A DNA stretch of 64,000 nucleotides from Brumimicrobium mesophilum (GCF_003025005.1 NZ_PVSS01000002.1:62001-126000); one strand, 5' to 3'. Counted from the first letter of the stretch, positions 54,691 to 63,575 are shown. A program made the numbers and translations. Notes: generated by a model not told the origin, from the letters alone.

Positions 54691-55332
54691 ATGAATTCGG
54701 AAGTAGATAAATATCTCGATAAACTCAAAAATTGGAATGAGGAAATAACACTTCTTCGCTCTTTTGTGTTAGAATGCGGATTAACTGAAGAATTCAAATG
54801 GAAGCATCCTTGTTATTCACTAGGCAAGAAAAACATCTTATTGATTCATGAATTCAAAGATTATTGCGCAGTACTTTTTATGAAAGGAGCATTATTGAAT
54901 GACGGTTCAAATATTTTAGTTCAGCAAACTAAGAACACCCAAACCGGTAGACAAATTCGATTTACAAATACTTCGGAAATCATAAAACTTAAGAAAGTCA
55001 TTAAAGAATATATTTTTGAAGCAATTGAGGTAGAAAAAGAAGGTTTAAAGGTTAAAAAGAAAAAAACAACTGATTATGAGGTTCCTGAAGAACTTAAACT
55101 GGCTTTTAAGGATAATCCCCAATTTGAGATTGCTTTCAAAAATTTAACTCCAGGAAGACAACGTGGTTACCTTTTACATTTTGGAGGTGCAAAACAATCA
55201 AAAACAAGAACTTCTAGAATTGAAAAAAATAAAGACAGAATTTTAAAGAATTTTGGATTAAACGATTGCATTTGCGGCAGGTCCAAAAGAATGCCTAATT
55301 GTGATGGATCTCATAAATACATCAATAATTGA
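54691..55332 (+). CDS. YdeI/DUF1801-family protein with C-terminal CDGSH motif
   Basis: Cytoplasmic protein of 213 residues. The N-terminal ~110 residues fit the DUF1801/YdeI fold (VDKYLDKLKNWNEEITLLRS, EEFKWKHPCYSLGKKNILLI, GRQIRFTNTSEI). Residues ~128-180 fit the C-terminal YdeI-type helical region (VPEELKLAFKDNPQFEIAF, GRQRGYLLHFGGAKQ). The last 20 residues contain CICGRSKRMPNCDGSHK, an exact match to the CDGSH iron-sulfur pattern C-x-C-x2-S-x3-P-x-C-D-G-S-H, which would bind a [2Fe-2S] cluster through three Cys and one His. No partner found. Confidence 0.82.
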   Translation: MNSEVDKYLDKLKNWNEEITLLRSFVLECGLTEEFKWKHPCYSLGKKNILLIHEFKDYCAVLFMKGALLNDGSNILVQQTKNTQTGRQIRFTNTSEIIKLKKVIKEYIFEAIEVEKEGLKVKKKKTTDYEVPEELKLAFKDNPQFEIAFKNLTPGRQRGYLLHFGGAKQSKTRTSRIEKNKDRILKNFGLNDCICGRSKRMPNCDGSHKYINN

Positions 55333-55399
55333 ATAATAGAAGCGCTTTTAAAAATATATTCATGTAATTTATCCTTCGAAAATATTAAAAGACTAATAA

Positions 55400-55951
55400 A
55401 TGAAATTTGGAGCAATAATATTAATCACATTCCTCATCTATGGATGTATTGACAATAGTTTAACTCAATCAAATTTTAATCAAAACGCATACAATCACGT
55501 TAGATCTATCACCTCATGTGATTCATTAATTGTTGATTCGGTTTTTATAGCGAATGAATCATTTACATTAGATAGTAAAACTCCAATTCCACAATCGATA
55601 TTCGAAGCTGTAGTTCTTCTAGATGAAAATTCAAATTTATTCACAAAACATAAATTTTCAGTATGCAACCCTATTGAATTTCATCATGGATTAGGAACCT
55701 GGATAAGAAACAATTGGGGACTTTGGTCAGGTGGAAATTTGGCGGAGGAATTAATGACTACATTTGAAATAGAACATCCTGATGACATGTCCATGAGAAT
55801 ACTTGTTTTGAATTATATTTGTCAACAAAAAGACAAATACGCTATTACAGACTTCTTTAATGAATACGGCAGTCGTAAAAAAAACAGTTTAGCAGATTCA
55901 AAGCAAAAAGAACTAGAAATAAAATTACTTCGATGGAAAGAAGACAATTAG
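55400..55951 (+). CDS. DUF6794-like lipoprotein
   Basis: Lipoprotein of 183 residues (MKFGAIILITFLIYGC). It contains the pattern FHHGLGTWIRNNWGLWSGG near residue 95 and FEIEHPDDMSMRILVLN, which I recall as DUF6794 features, in a helical mature domain. It is the first of a tightly spaced series, with the next gene 12 bp away. Function unknown. Confidence 0.7.
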   Translation: MKFGAIILITFLIYGCIDNSLTQSNFNQNAYNHVRSITSCDSLIVDSVFIANESFTLDSKTPIPQSIFEAVVLLDENSNLFTKHKFSVCNPIEFHHGLGTWIRNNWGLWSGGNLAEELMTTFEIEHPDDMSMRILVLNYICQQKDKYAITDFFNEYGSRKKNSLADSKQKELEIKLLRWKEDN

Positions 55952-55963
55952 ACTGAACATTAT

Positions 55964-56512
55964 ATGACTTTCCTTAAAGACTACAATTCAAAATTTTACG
56001 ATTACTTTAACGAAGTTGGGGACAAAATTGTTTACAAGAGAAAAGGCAAAGACAGCATTCATATCATTCAAAATAAGAGGCATGATATTAAATGGGGTCT
56101 AATTTTTATCGCAATCGGCTTCGCTCTGTTCTTTTATCTAGGTAGAAATTTAATGCACAAACTTGATTTTGGAATCGTTTCCATGCTACTTTGTGTAACA
56201 TTCTCTCCTTTCGCACTGGGAATTTATTACTTATTGAAATCAAGGTCAAAATATAACATTCAATTCGATTTAAAAAATTCAACCATGAGGATCAACAAAG
56301 ATTCTCCTATTGATTTCAAGTTTATCCAAGAATTTTCCTTCACTCATTTATATGGAGTCAAAAACAATTATTCATATCAGTTAAATTTAATTCACGGATT
56401 TAAAGAAATCACTTTATTTACTGACGAAAAGCAAGCTTTAATTACAGAAACAGGAGAAAAATTGGCTAAACTTACAGGAATTCCATTGAACACTGAGTTT
56501 AAACCAGCTTAA
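55964..56512 (+). CDS. Two-helix membrane protein
   Basis: Unrecognised protein of 182 residues: a soluble N-terminus (~45 residues), two membrane helices (about 48-64 and 74-94), then a beta-rich C-terminal half (IQFDLKNSTMRINKDSP, VKNNYSYQLNLIHGFKEI) that resembles PH-like folds of small membrane proteins. It is 12 bp after the DUF6794-like gene and 6 bp before the next membrane protein, so in an operon. Confidence 0.6.
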   Translation: MTFLKDYNSKFYDYFNEVGDKIVYKRKGKDSIHIIQNKRHDIKWGLIFIAIGFALFFYLGRNLMHKLDFGIVSMLLCVTFSPFALGIYYLLKSRSKYNIQFDLKNSTMRINKDSPIDFKFIQEFSFTHLYGVKNNYSYQLNLIHGFKEITLFTDEKQALITETGEKLAKLTGIPLNTEFKPA

Positions 56513-56518
56513 ATAATA

Positions 56519-57025
56519 ATGATAATGCAATATCAAATAACTGAAAACCAAATCATTCTAAATGTAAAAAAATCAAATTTATTTGTTAGAGGAACGATGT
56601 TCTTATTTGCGTTTTTATTCTTTTTGTTTCCTTTAATATCCATAATTCTAAGTATTTCTTTAGGATTTGGTATGCACATTGGTTACTTCATTATCCTTTT
56701 TATCTTCGGAATTCTTGGGTTCTACCTTTTGAGAATAGCATTATGGAATACATTTGGGAAAGAAGTAATTGAAATCTCAAATACACAAATCAATTATATT
56801 GCTGATTATGGCTGGTTTAAAGATGGTAAAAAGCACATCGACATATTAGAAAGTAAATCAGACCCCATTGTATTTGAAATTCGAAAAATTGGATATGAAG
56901 AGGAACTTAAAGGAGCTTTGACAATCACATTGAATGAAAAAAGTATATTTTGTGTTACAAAAATGGATATTCCTGAAATAGAAGAAGTAATAGACCATTT
57001 GAAAAATCATAAAAAATTACAATAA
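56519..57025 (+). CDS. Two-helix membrane protein (STM3941-like)
   Basis: Protein of 168 residues with two membrane helices (about 22-48 and 54-75) and a C-terminal soluble domain starting IEISNTQINYIADYGW. The layout is like its upstream neighbour at 55964 and like small STM3941-type proteins; that name is from memory. ATG 56519 or 56525 are both possible starts. Six bp after the previous gene, 8 bp before the next. Confidence 0.6.
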   Translation: MIMQYQITENQIILNVKKSNLFVRGTMFLFAFLFFLFPLISIILSISLGFGMHIGYFIILFIFGILGFYLLRIALWNTFGKEVIEISNTQINYIADYGWFKDGKKHIDILESKSDPIVFEIRKIGYEEELKGALTITLNEKSIFCVTKMDIPEIEEVIDHLKNHKKLQ

Positions 57026-57033
57026 AAAATAAT

Positions 57034-57465
57034 ATGGAAATTAAACCAAGAATTGGCTTCGATCATATAAAATTCGGAATGAACCGAAATGAAATTACCG
57101 AAATTTTAGGTGAACCGGACCAAATCATTGAAGATGCTTATGATGATGGTGAATTTATTCTGATTTGGAATAAATGGAAGATCAGCTTAACTTTTCAATC
57201 TGACGATAAATTTACTTTCTACTCTTCTAAAAACCGCGATTTAAAATTCAATGGAAAAACTTTTATGGATGCTGAAATTGAAATAGTTAAAAGGGAAGTT
57301 TTTGGTGATTTGAAAGATAATTGGGCCATTGAAAATTATGAAACCTTTCAAACTCATTTTTATGAAGAAATTTGGCTTACTTTACACTGTGAATATGGTG
57401 TTGTGAGTAATTTCGAATTGGGAGTTCCGTTCAAAAATGAAACAGAATTCGATTTCCCAAGCTAA
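57034..57465 (+). CDS. Hypothetical cytoplasmic protein with SmpA/OmlA-like repeat
   Basis: Unrecognised protein of 143 residues without signal. The N-terminus FDHIKFGMNRNEITEILGEP matches the short helix-turn 'G.s...v...lG.P' pattern of the SmpA/OmlA-like fold, which is common in immunity-type proteins. The rest is beta-rich and aromatic. It belongs to the tight series 55400-57936. Confidence 0.6.
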   Translation: MEIKPRIGFDHIKFGMNRNEITEILGEPDQIIEDAYDDGEFILIWNKWKISLTFQSDDKFTFYSSKNRDLKFNGKTFMDAEIEIVKREVFGDLKDNWAIENYETFQTHFYEEIWLTLHCEYGVVSNFELGVPFKNETEFDFPS

Positions 57466-57501
57466 TTGTAATTTAAAAAAGTTTAAAATCAACAAAATAC
57501 G

Positions 57502-57936
57502 ATGGGCATTTTTAGTAATCTATTAAAAAGAAAGAACCTTCAAAAATTGGATCCTGATTTTGGTGAAATTGAAAGTATAAGCACCATTCGAAGAACCATT
57601 GTTTGGCGAGTAAAGTATCTGTTTTTAGAACAAAAAATTGAAATAAGAATCCATGGAAATAAGAATGGTTTAGCTAAACAACAAAAGGAAGTATTACTCA
57701 ACGCGATAAAAAACGAAAAAAAAATTAAATCTGAGTCGGAGAAAATTCTAAAAGAACAGTTTAAAGATTCCGTATTGAAATTTGAATCTCTTGAAAAACA
57801 CTTTGATGTTATCGGAATAACCATGGATAAGAAAGGGTTTGAGTTAACATTTCAAGAGAAGGATGGTCAATTTAGATTTTTCAATGTTTATTTCGAAAAC
57901 AATATTCAACGTGGATTAACTATTGAAGAATTTTGA
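57502..57936 (+). CDS. Hypothetical cytoplasmic protein
   Basis: Unrecognised protein of 144 residues. It has a basic N-terminus (FSNLLKRKNLQKL), a beta-rich start (IRRTIVWRVKYLFLEQKIEI), a charged middle helix (NAIKNEKKIKSESEKILKEQ) and a beta-rich end, an immunity-like size and composition. It lies 36 bp after the gene at 57034. Confidence 0.55.
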   Translation: MGIFSNLLKRKNLQKLDPDFGEIESISTIRRTIVWRVKYLFLEQKIEIRIHGNKNGLAKQQKEVLLNAIKNEKKIKSESEKILKEQFKDSVLKFESLEKHFDVIGITMDKKGFELTFQEKDGQFRFFNVYFENNIQRGLTIEEF

Positions 57937-58008
57937 TAGAAACCATGTCAAATTTCCAATTTGTAAATATTGATTTTAATTTATATCTTTATTTCAAACA
58001 TCAAAAAT

Positions 58009-58362
58009 ATGACTAAAAAGAGAAAAAGAAATATTGTAATTATTGTTGTATTTGGTGTTATAGTAGCTTGGCAATTCGGACTTTTTAATCGCTTTAATTA
58101 TTTAACTGCAAAAATTGCCATCATGCGAGACAACCCTCGAATGATCATTGTTGGAGAAGCGGATTCTTGTGGTCAACCCTGTATTGATTTAAGAGCAAAA
58201 TACGGCTTTGAAGAGAAACACTTTGGTTATAAAGCAACTGGAGCTCAATTGAGAGGAATCAACGATTATAATTATGAAATTGAAAATCACTTAATTAAAC
58301 GAAACGGTGAAGGTTGGAAGGAAAAATATGAAGCAGAACTTGCGGAATTAAAAGCGAATTAA
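58009..58362 (+). CDS. Small membrane-anchored protein (117 aa)
   Basis: Unrecognised protein of 117 residues with a basic N-terminus, one membrane helix (RNIVIIVVFGVIVAWQFGLF) and a soluble C-terminal domain with a CxxxC pair (SCGQPC). The frame is open from 57970, but ATG 58009 gives the usual KKRKRN-helix topology and was chosen. It ends the long plus-strand accessory run. Confidence 0.6.
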   Translation: MTKKRKRNIVIIVVFGVIVAWQFGLFNRFNYLTAKIAIMRDNPRMIIVGEADSCGQPCIDLRAKYGFEEKHFGYKATGAQLRGINDYNYEIENHLIKRNGEGWKEKYEAELAELKAN

Positions 58363-58482
58363 CTCCTCAATCCCTTTGAAGCATTATATTTTAACCTGAC
58401 AAATGATGAAAATTTGTTAGCTTAGTTGAACTCGCCAACGCTATATCTGCTTTTAGCAAAATTCTTTGTTAAATTAAAAATT

Positions 58483-58490
58483 TACCTTTG
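58483..58490 (+). promoter_or_regulatory. Putative -7 box for the PLP enzyme gene
   Basis: TACCTTTG matches TAnnTTTG, 96 nt before the ATG at 58587. The nearest TTG is only 14 nt upstream, so the -33 element is unclear. Confidence 0.4.
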
Positions 58491-58586
58491 AACTAGAATA
58501 GATTATATTACTTTTAAAGTATTTAAATCACAGTTCTACTTATTGATTAGTAGAATATTGTAAACCTAACATATCAAAACTAAATC

Positions 58587-59984
58587 ATGTTCAACCGCAA
58601 AAACAATCAGTATAAACAATTTCTAAAAGATTATCCTCAATACAATGAAACCAAAAATTTAGACAAGCTAAGAAAGAAAGAATATAAGAGAATCGATCAA
58701 AAAAAACATGTTTATTTAGACTATACTGGTGGCAACTTATATGCTGAAAGTCAAATCAATAAACATTTGGAAATTTTAAAGCAAGAAACTTTTGGAAATC
58801 CGCATTCAACAAATCCTACTTCTCAATTAGCAACTAAACTATGTGAAGAATCTAGAAGTGCTATTTTAGATTTTTTCAATGCAAAAGATGAATATTTTTG
58901 TGTTTTCACACCAAATGCATCAGGTTCTTTAAAAATTATTGGTGAAAGCTATCCTTTTTGCAAAGAATCTTTTTTATTGTTGTCGCTTGACAATCACAAT
59001 TCTGTAAGCGGAATAAGGGAATTTGCCAAAAATAAAGGATCTAAATTTTGCTACACCCCCATTCAAACAGAAGATTTAAAATTGGATGAAAAAGAATTGT
59101 TGAAACACCTCGATTCACATTCTGAATCTAAAAATAAATTGTTTGCTTTTCCTGCTCAATCTAATGTTTCAGGTATTAAACATCCTTTAGAATATATCAA
59201 ATTAGCGCAAGAAAAAGGATGGGATGTTCTACTTGATGCGGCTGCATTTGCACCTTCAAATCGCTTAGATTTAAAAGAAATAAAACCTGATTTTGTAAGT
59301 ATCTCATTTTATAAAATATTTGGATACCCAACTGGCCTTGGTTGTTTGCTCATTAAAAAAGATAAGTTCAACAAACTTATAAAACCTTGGTATGCAGGTG
59401 GAACAGTGACTTTAGCATCTTCTACTATCGACGCACATTATTTACAACCAAATCATGAACGGTTTGAAGAAGGTACAATCAATTACCTAGATATTCCAGC
59501 TATAAAAATAGGATTAGAACACATTAAAAACATTAAAATTGAAAACATATCAAAACGTGTTAAAACCCTTACACATTGGATGTTAGAAAACCTATCTCAA
59601 TTAAAGCATAAAAATGGAAAAAAGCTAATTCATATATTCGGGTCTCATGATGTAAATGAACGAGGCGGAACACTTGTTATGAATTTTTATAATCAGAATG
59701 GAGAAATAATTCCATTTCAGCAAGTCGAAAAAGAAGCAAATAATCGGAACATTTCAATCAGAACTGGGTGTTTTTGTAATCCGGGAATAGATGAAACAAA
59801 TTATGCTATTCCTTCATCAGAATTGGAAAAATATTTTTCAAATCATAAAATTGGAAATTATACAGAAATGGTTAATTTCACAGGAAAGTTAAGAGGTTCA
59901 ATCAGAATTTCTGTTGGATTAGTAAGTAATTATGAAGATGTAGCTACTTTTAAAAATTTCGCAGAAACGTTTTTGGACAAATAG
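58587..59984 (+). CDS. NifS/MOCOS-like PLP-dependent enzyme (aminotransferase class V)
   Basis: Cytoplasmic protein of 465 residues. It has an N-terminal VYLDYTGGNLYAESQI, NPHSTNPTS, DVLLDAAAFAPSNRLDL, the Schiff-base Lys243 in SISFYKIFGYPTGLG, and RTGCFCNPGID with a candidate catalytic Cys near residue 395. This pattern is shared with the NifS-like N-terminal domain of molybdenum cofactor sulfurase; the MOSC domain of full MOCOS is missing. It could be a cysteine desulfurase for a specialised acceptor. It precedes the oxidoreductase gene by 49 bp. Confidence 0.82.
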   Translation: MFNRKNNQYKQFLKDYPQYNETKNLDKLRKKEYKRIDQKKHVYLDYTGGNLYAESQINKHLEILKQETFGNPHSTNPTSQLATKLCEESRSAILDFFNAKDEYFCVFTPNASGSLKIIGESYPFCKESFLLLSLDNHNSVSGIREFAKNKGSKFCYTPIQTEDLKLDEKELLKHLDSHSESKNKLFAFPAQSNVSGIKHPLEYIKLAQEKGWDVLLDAAAFAPSNRLDLKEIKPDFVSISFYKIFGYPTGLGCLLIKKDKFNKLIKPWYAGGTVTLASSTIDAHYLQPNHERFEEGTINYLDIPAIKIGLEHIKNIKIENISKRVKTLTHWMLENLSQLKHKNGKKLIHIFGSHDVNERGGTLVMNFYNQNGEIIPFQQVEKEANNRNISIRTGCFCNPGIDETNYAIPSSELEKYFSNHKIGNYTEMVNFTGKLRGSIRISVGLVSNYEDVATFKNFAETFLDK

Positions 59985-60033
59985 AAATATGCAACTTACA
60001 TTATTTAAAAAGCTTAATAAATAATTTAAAATA

Positions 60034-60954
60034 ATGAAAGCAGTTATTTGCACAAAATACGGAAAACCTGAAGTTTTAAAAGTTCAAGAAATTGAAAAAC
60101 CAACTGCGAATAAGAATGAAATTCTTGTCAAGATTCATTCAACGTCAGTTAATTCCGCTGATGTAAGAGTGAGAAGTCTGGATGCAAAGGGAATTATGAA
60201 AACCTTTATGAAATTAGCCCTGGGCTTTTCTAAACCTAGAAACCCCATACTAGGTACAGTATTTTCTGGAATTATTGAAGAAGTTGGCGAAAAAGTAACC
60301 CGATTTAAATTAGGTGATAAAGTGTTTGGAATGACAGGCTTCAAATTCGGCACCTATTCAGAATATATTGCATTAAATGAAAAAAGTCTTACCTATGCAA
60401 TGCCTGAAAACGCAAATTTTAATGAAGCCGTATCTTTAATTTTTGGTGGACAAACAGCAATTTACTTTTTAGAAAAAGCTAAAATTAGAAATCTCAAGAA
60501 ACCTAAAGTCTTGATCATTGGTGCTACCGGTTCTGTAGGAGTAGCGGCGACTCAATTGTGTTTACATTATGGTCATGATGTCACGGTAGTCTGTAGTTCT
60601 AAAGGACTAGAATTAGTTCAAAAACTTGGAGTTAAAAACATAATTCTTTACGACAAACAAGATTTTACTAAAATGGATTTAAAATTTGATTTCATTTTTG
60701 ATGCGCATGGAAAGTCAAATAAAAAACAATGTAAAAACCTGCTTAAAAATAATGGCGTGTTCAAAACAGTTGGAGGTTTAGAAATGGCATCAGAATCATT
60801 ACAACAGCTGGAGTCATTGAAAAACTTATTTGAGACTGGAGCAATAAAATCAATTATTGATAGAACTTATTTAATGAAAGATGTGGTTGAAGCCCACCAA
60901 TATGTAGATTCAGGGAGGAAAAAAGGAAATGTAATTTTGAAAATTCATAAATAA
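60034..60954 (+). CDS. Zinc-free MDR oxidoreductase (quinone oxidoreductase-like)
   Basis: NAD(P)-dependent medium-chain dehydrogenase/reductase of 306 residues, slightly short for the family (~330). Motifs: the N-terminal GroES-like KPEVLKVQEIEKPTANKNEI, GTVFSGIIEEVGEKVTRFKL, and the cofactor site VLIIGATGSVGVAATQLC. No zinc ligands are seen, so it is of the QOR type. It precedes the SRPBCC gene by only 17 bp, suggesting a joint role on a small organic substrate. Confidence 0.85.
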   Translation: MKAVICTKYGKPEVLKVQEIEKPTANKNEILVKIHSTSVNSADVRVRSLDAKGIMKTFMKLALGFSKPRNPILGTVFSGIIEEVGEKVTRFKLGDKVFGMTGFKFGTYSEYIALNEKSLTYAMPENANFNEAVSLIFGGQTAIYFLEKAKIRNLKKPKVLIIGATGSVGVAATQLCLHYGHDVTVVCSSKGLELVQKLGVKNIILYDKQDFTKMDLKFDFIFDAHGKSNKKQCKNLLKNNGVFKTVGGLEMASESLQQLESLKNLFETGAIKSIIDRTYLMKDVVEAHQYVDSGRKKGNVILKIHK

Positions 60955-60971
60955 TTAATCTTTTGATTTTT

Positions 60972-61445
60972 ATGCCAATAATTCAGCTTAACACTAAAAT
61001 CAACGCTCCAATTGATAGAGTTTTTGATCTCTCAAGAAGTATTGATTTACACAAATTATCAACTGCCCATACAAATGAAGAAGCAATAGCTGGAAGAATT
61101 AACGGTTTAATTGAATTGCACGAATGCGTTGTTTGGAGAGCAAAACATTTTGGAATTACACAGAAGCTCACTTCGAAAATTACAGAATTTAATGCTCCAT
61201 TTAAATTTACCGACGAAATGCAAAAAGGCGCATTCAAAAGTTTCAAACACGAACATTTTTTTAAGGAAATATCTGGTATCACAGAAATGACAGACATTTT
61301 CAACTTTACCTCTCCATTTGGAATTCTAGGAAGAATGGCTGATAAATTATTTTTAAAAAATTACATGACCAAATTATTAGAGCAACGTAATAAAATGATA
61401 ATGGAATTTTCAGAATCAGATAAATGGAAAGAAATTTTAACTTAA
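60972..61445 (+). CDS. SRPBCC superfamily protein
   Basis: Protein of 157 residues of the START-like/ligand-binding type (PIIQLNTKINAPIDRVFDLS, GLIELHECVVWRAKHFGITQ, MQKGAFKSFKHEHFFKE), with a hydrophobic cavity fold known from cyclase/dehydrase-like proteins. ATG 60972 was chosen because the upstream TTG at 60963 adds only three residues. It is the end of a three-gene run starting at 58587. Confidence 0.85.
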   Translation: MPIIQLNTKINAPIDRVFDLSRSIDLHKLSTAHTNEEAIAGRINGLIELHECVVWRAKHFGITQKLTSKITEFNAPFKFTDEMQKGAFKSFKHEHFFKEISGITEMTDIFNFTSPFGILGRMADKLFLKNYMTKLLEQRNKMIMEFSESDKWKEILT

Positions 61446-61807
61446 TTATTTCATACAGATCATTTTTGAACATTTGAACATTTGAACCTAGTTAGAATGC
61501 TAATTCAAAGCATATAATAGATTTCAAGAAATTCAGAAAAAGTTAAGGAGTAAAAATCGATATAAGATATTAAAGATTAGATTTTTAGGCAAGAGTTCGA
61601 CAATAAAAACTAAAAAAATAAGCACATAAATATTTGACATTTATTGACCAAATTCGCAAGTTAAAGCACTACTTTTGATCAGATTTAAATCAAGATGACT
61701 AAATGTTAAAAAACTGATTACTCCTAATTAATTTTAATGATTCTAAACAATTCTGCTACATTTATGTTTTCTAAGTATCAATTTAAATCAATAATTATTT
61801 AAACCGT
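61446..61807. other. 362-bp intergenic region: promoter and short direct repeat
   Basis: It holds a triple TTTGAACA direct repeat (TTTGAACATTTGAACATTTGAAC, about 61465-61486) and the promoter described at 61644-61677. No ORF or other structure is supported. Confidence 0.55.
61644..61677 (+). promoter_or_regulatory. Putative promoter of arsS
   Basis: TTG (61644-61646), 23 nt, TACTTTTG (61670-61677) fits the Bacteroidota promoter pattern, with a leader of about 125 nt before the arsS ATG. Confidence 0.5.
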
Positions 61808-62872
61808 ATGATAGACACCCAAAAAAAAGAGAAATTAAAATCTCTAAAGCGTAGAAAAAGTTATTTATCTGAAGCCCAAAACCAGATAATTCTGCTTGAA
61901 AAAGATCAATTAGTTGGTACAAGATTCGTAGACAAACTAAGAGAAAACAACCAATTTCCTTTAAAAGCTAGAACAATAAATATTCTACAATTGAATTTGG
62001 GTTATATGTGTGACTTAACTTGCGAACATTGTCACGTTGATGCTGGTCCAGACAGAAAGGAAATTATGACCAAAGAGACCCTTCAACAGGTTTTAGACGT
62101 TATTGATATAACAGATGTACATACGGTGGATTTGACTGGTGGAGCTCCAGAAATGAATCCAAATTTTTTGTGGTTGGTGGAAGAGTTAACCAAACGAAAC
62201 GTTAAAACTATAGTACGTAGTAATTTAACCATTTTAGTTTCTAATAAGCGTTACAGGACTTATGCAGAGTTTTTTAAGCAGAATAAAGTTGAAGTAATAG
62301 CATCTATGCCTTGTTATACTCAAGACAACGTTGATAAACAAAGAGGAGATGGCGTTTTTAATAAATCAATTGAATCCTTAATTATTTTAAATAAATTAGG
62401 ATACGGAATGGAAGGTACAGGTTTAAACTTGCATTTAGTTTTTAATCCTGGTGGTGCAAGCTTACCTCCAGAGCAATCTGCATTGGAAAGAGATTATAAA
62501 GTAAGATTAAAAGCAGATTGGAACATTGAATTCAATTCCTTGTACACAATAACCAATTTACCAATTTCAAGATACTTAGACTTCCTTTTAGCTGCAAATA
62601 AATATGAAAGCTATATGGAAACTTTAATCAGTGCTTATAATCCAGTTGCTGCGGAAAACGTAATGTGTAAAGATACCGTTTCAGTAGATTGGGAAGGATA
62701 TTTATATGATTGCGATTTCAATCAAATGTTACAATTGAAAGTACAGGGTGAACGTCAACACATCAGTGAATTTGATGAAGCAGAACTCTTAAAAAGAAAT
62801 ATAAAGATTGGACAACATTGTTATGGTTGTACTGCAGGAGCAGGATCAAGCTGTCAAGGAACTACAACTTAA
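61808..62872 (+). CDS. arsS: Arsenosugar biosynthesis radical SAM protein ArsS-like
   Basis: Radical SAM/Cys-rich protein of 354 residues. The iron-sulfur motif CDLTCEHCHVDAGP (Cx3Cx2C) lies near residue 72, followed by VDLTGGAPEMNP, as in the ArsS family. The C-terminus GQHCYGCTAGAGSSCQG is the conserved Cys-rich region, which in some relatives carries selenocysteine; here all positions are Cys codons and the gene ends at TAA. ArsS attaches the 5'-deoxyadenosyl group to dimethylarsenic in arsenosugar synthesis in cyanobacteria; that activity is inferred. It is 78 bp upstream of the DUF2064 transferase gene. Confidence 0.88.
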   Translation: MIDTQKKEKLKSLKRRKSYLSEAQNQIILLEKDQLVGTRFVDKLRENNQFPLKARTINILQLNLGYMCDLTCEHCHVDAGPDRKEIMTKETLQQVLDVIDITDVHTVDLTGGAPEMNPNFLWLVEELTKRNVKTIVRSNLTILVSNKRYRTYAEFFKQNKVEVIASMPCYTQDNVDKQRGDGVFNKSIESLIILNKLGYGMEGTGLNLHLVFNPGGASLPPEQSALERDYKVRLKADWNIEFNSLYTITNLPISRYLDFLLAANKYESYMETLISAYNPVAAENVMCKDTVSVDWEGYLYDCDFNQMLQLKVQGERQHISEFDEAELLKRNIKIGQHCYGCTAGAGSSCQGTTT

Positions 62873-62950
62873 AATAACACTTAACACCTTAGTAAACAAA
62901 TATTTAAATCAAATCATTAAAACAATTACTTCACCAAATAATTTAAAAGA

Positions 62951-63574
62951 ATGAATTCTAATAATGCCCTCATTATAATGACAAAAAACCCTGAATTAGG
63001 GAAATGCAAAACAAGATTAGCAAAAACATTAGGTGATGAAAAGGCATTGGAGATTTACATTCAATTGATCGATTACACAGCTGAAATTTCAAAAGAAATT
63101 AAAGCTGATAAATTTATTTATTCCACTGATATATTAACTGATAAAGGACGCTGGGAAAGTTCTAATACTTTCTTCAGCATCCAAAGTCAGGGTGATTTAG
63201 GTGATAGAATGAATAATGCAATTCAGAACGTTTTGGGTCTAGGCTATGAGAAAGTAATAGTTTTGGGATCCGATTGTGCTGAGATAAATGCAGACGATAT
63301 CAGCAATGCATTCGAACAGCTTTCCAATGAGGATTTTATTTTAGGCCCTGCTTTAGATGGAGGGTACTATTTAATTGGAATGAAGAAAGTTAGCCCTACT
63401 CTATTTAAAGAAATGAATTGGAGTACCGAGACTGTTTTGGAGGATACAATTACAAGAATTAATGATAAAAATTCATCCTATTCTTTACTCGAAAGCAAAT
63501 CCGATATAGATTTCGAGGAAGATTTAATGCGTGAAGGCTATGTAGATTTCCAATTGACAATTGATAAATCGTAA
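62951..63574 (+). CDS. DUF2064 (TIGR04282) glycosyltransferase-like protein
   Basis: Protein of 207 residues of the nucleotidyl/glycosyltransferase-A type: LIIMTKNPELGKCKTRLAKT at the N-terminus (nucleotide-binding), QGDLGDRMNNAIQ, VIVLGSDCAEINADDI (DxD-like) and LGPALDGGYYLIGMKK. Family members are annotated as rSAM-associated transferases and arsenosugar biosynthesis glycosyltransferases because of their linkage to ArsS, as here. It likely acts on the ArsS product. Convergent at 1 bp with priA. Confidence 0.88.
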   Translation: MNSNNALIIMTKNPELGKCKTRLAKTLGDEKALEIYIQLIDYTAEISKEIKADKFIYSTDILTDKGRWESSNTFFSIQSQGDLGDRMNNAIQNVLGLGYEKVIVLGSDCAEINADDISNAFEQLSNEDFILGPALDGGYYLIGMKKVSPTLFKEMNWSTETVLEDTITRINDKNSSYSLLESKSDIDFEEDLMREGYVDFQLTIDKS

Positions 63575-63575
63575 T

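Noticed and set aside
62800-62872. Selenocysteine in the ArsS-like C-terminus
   Set aside because: All conserved positions are Cys codons and the gene ends with TAA; there is no in-frame TGA.
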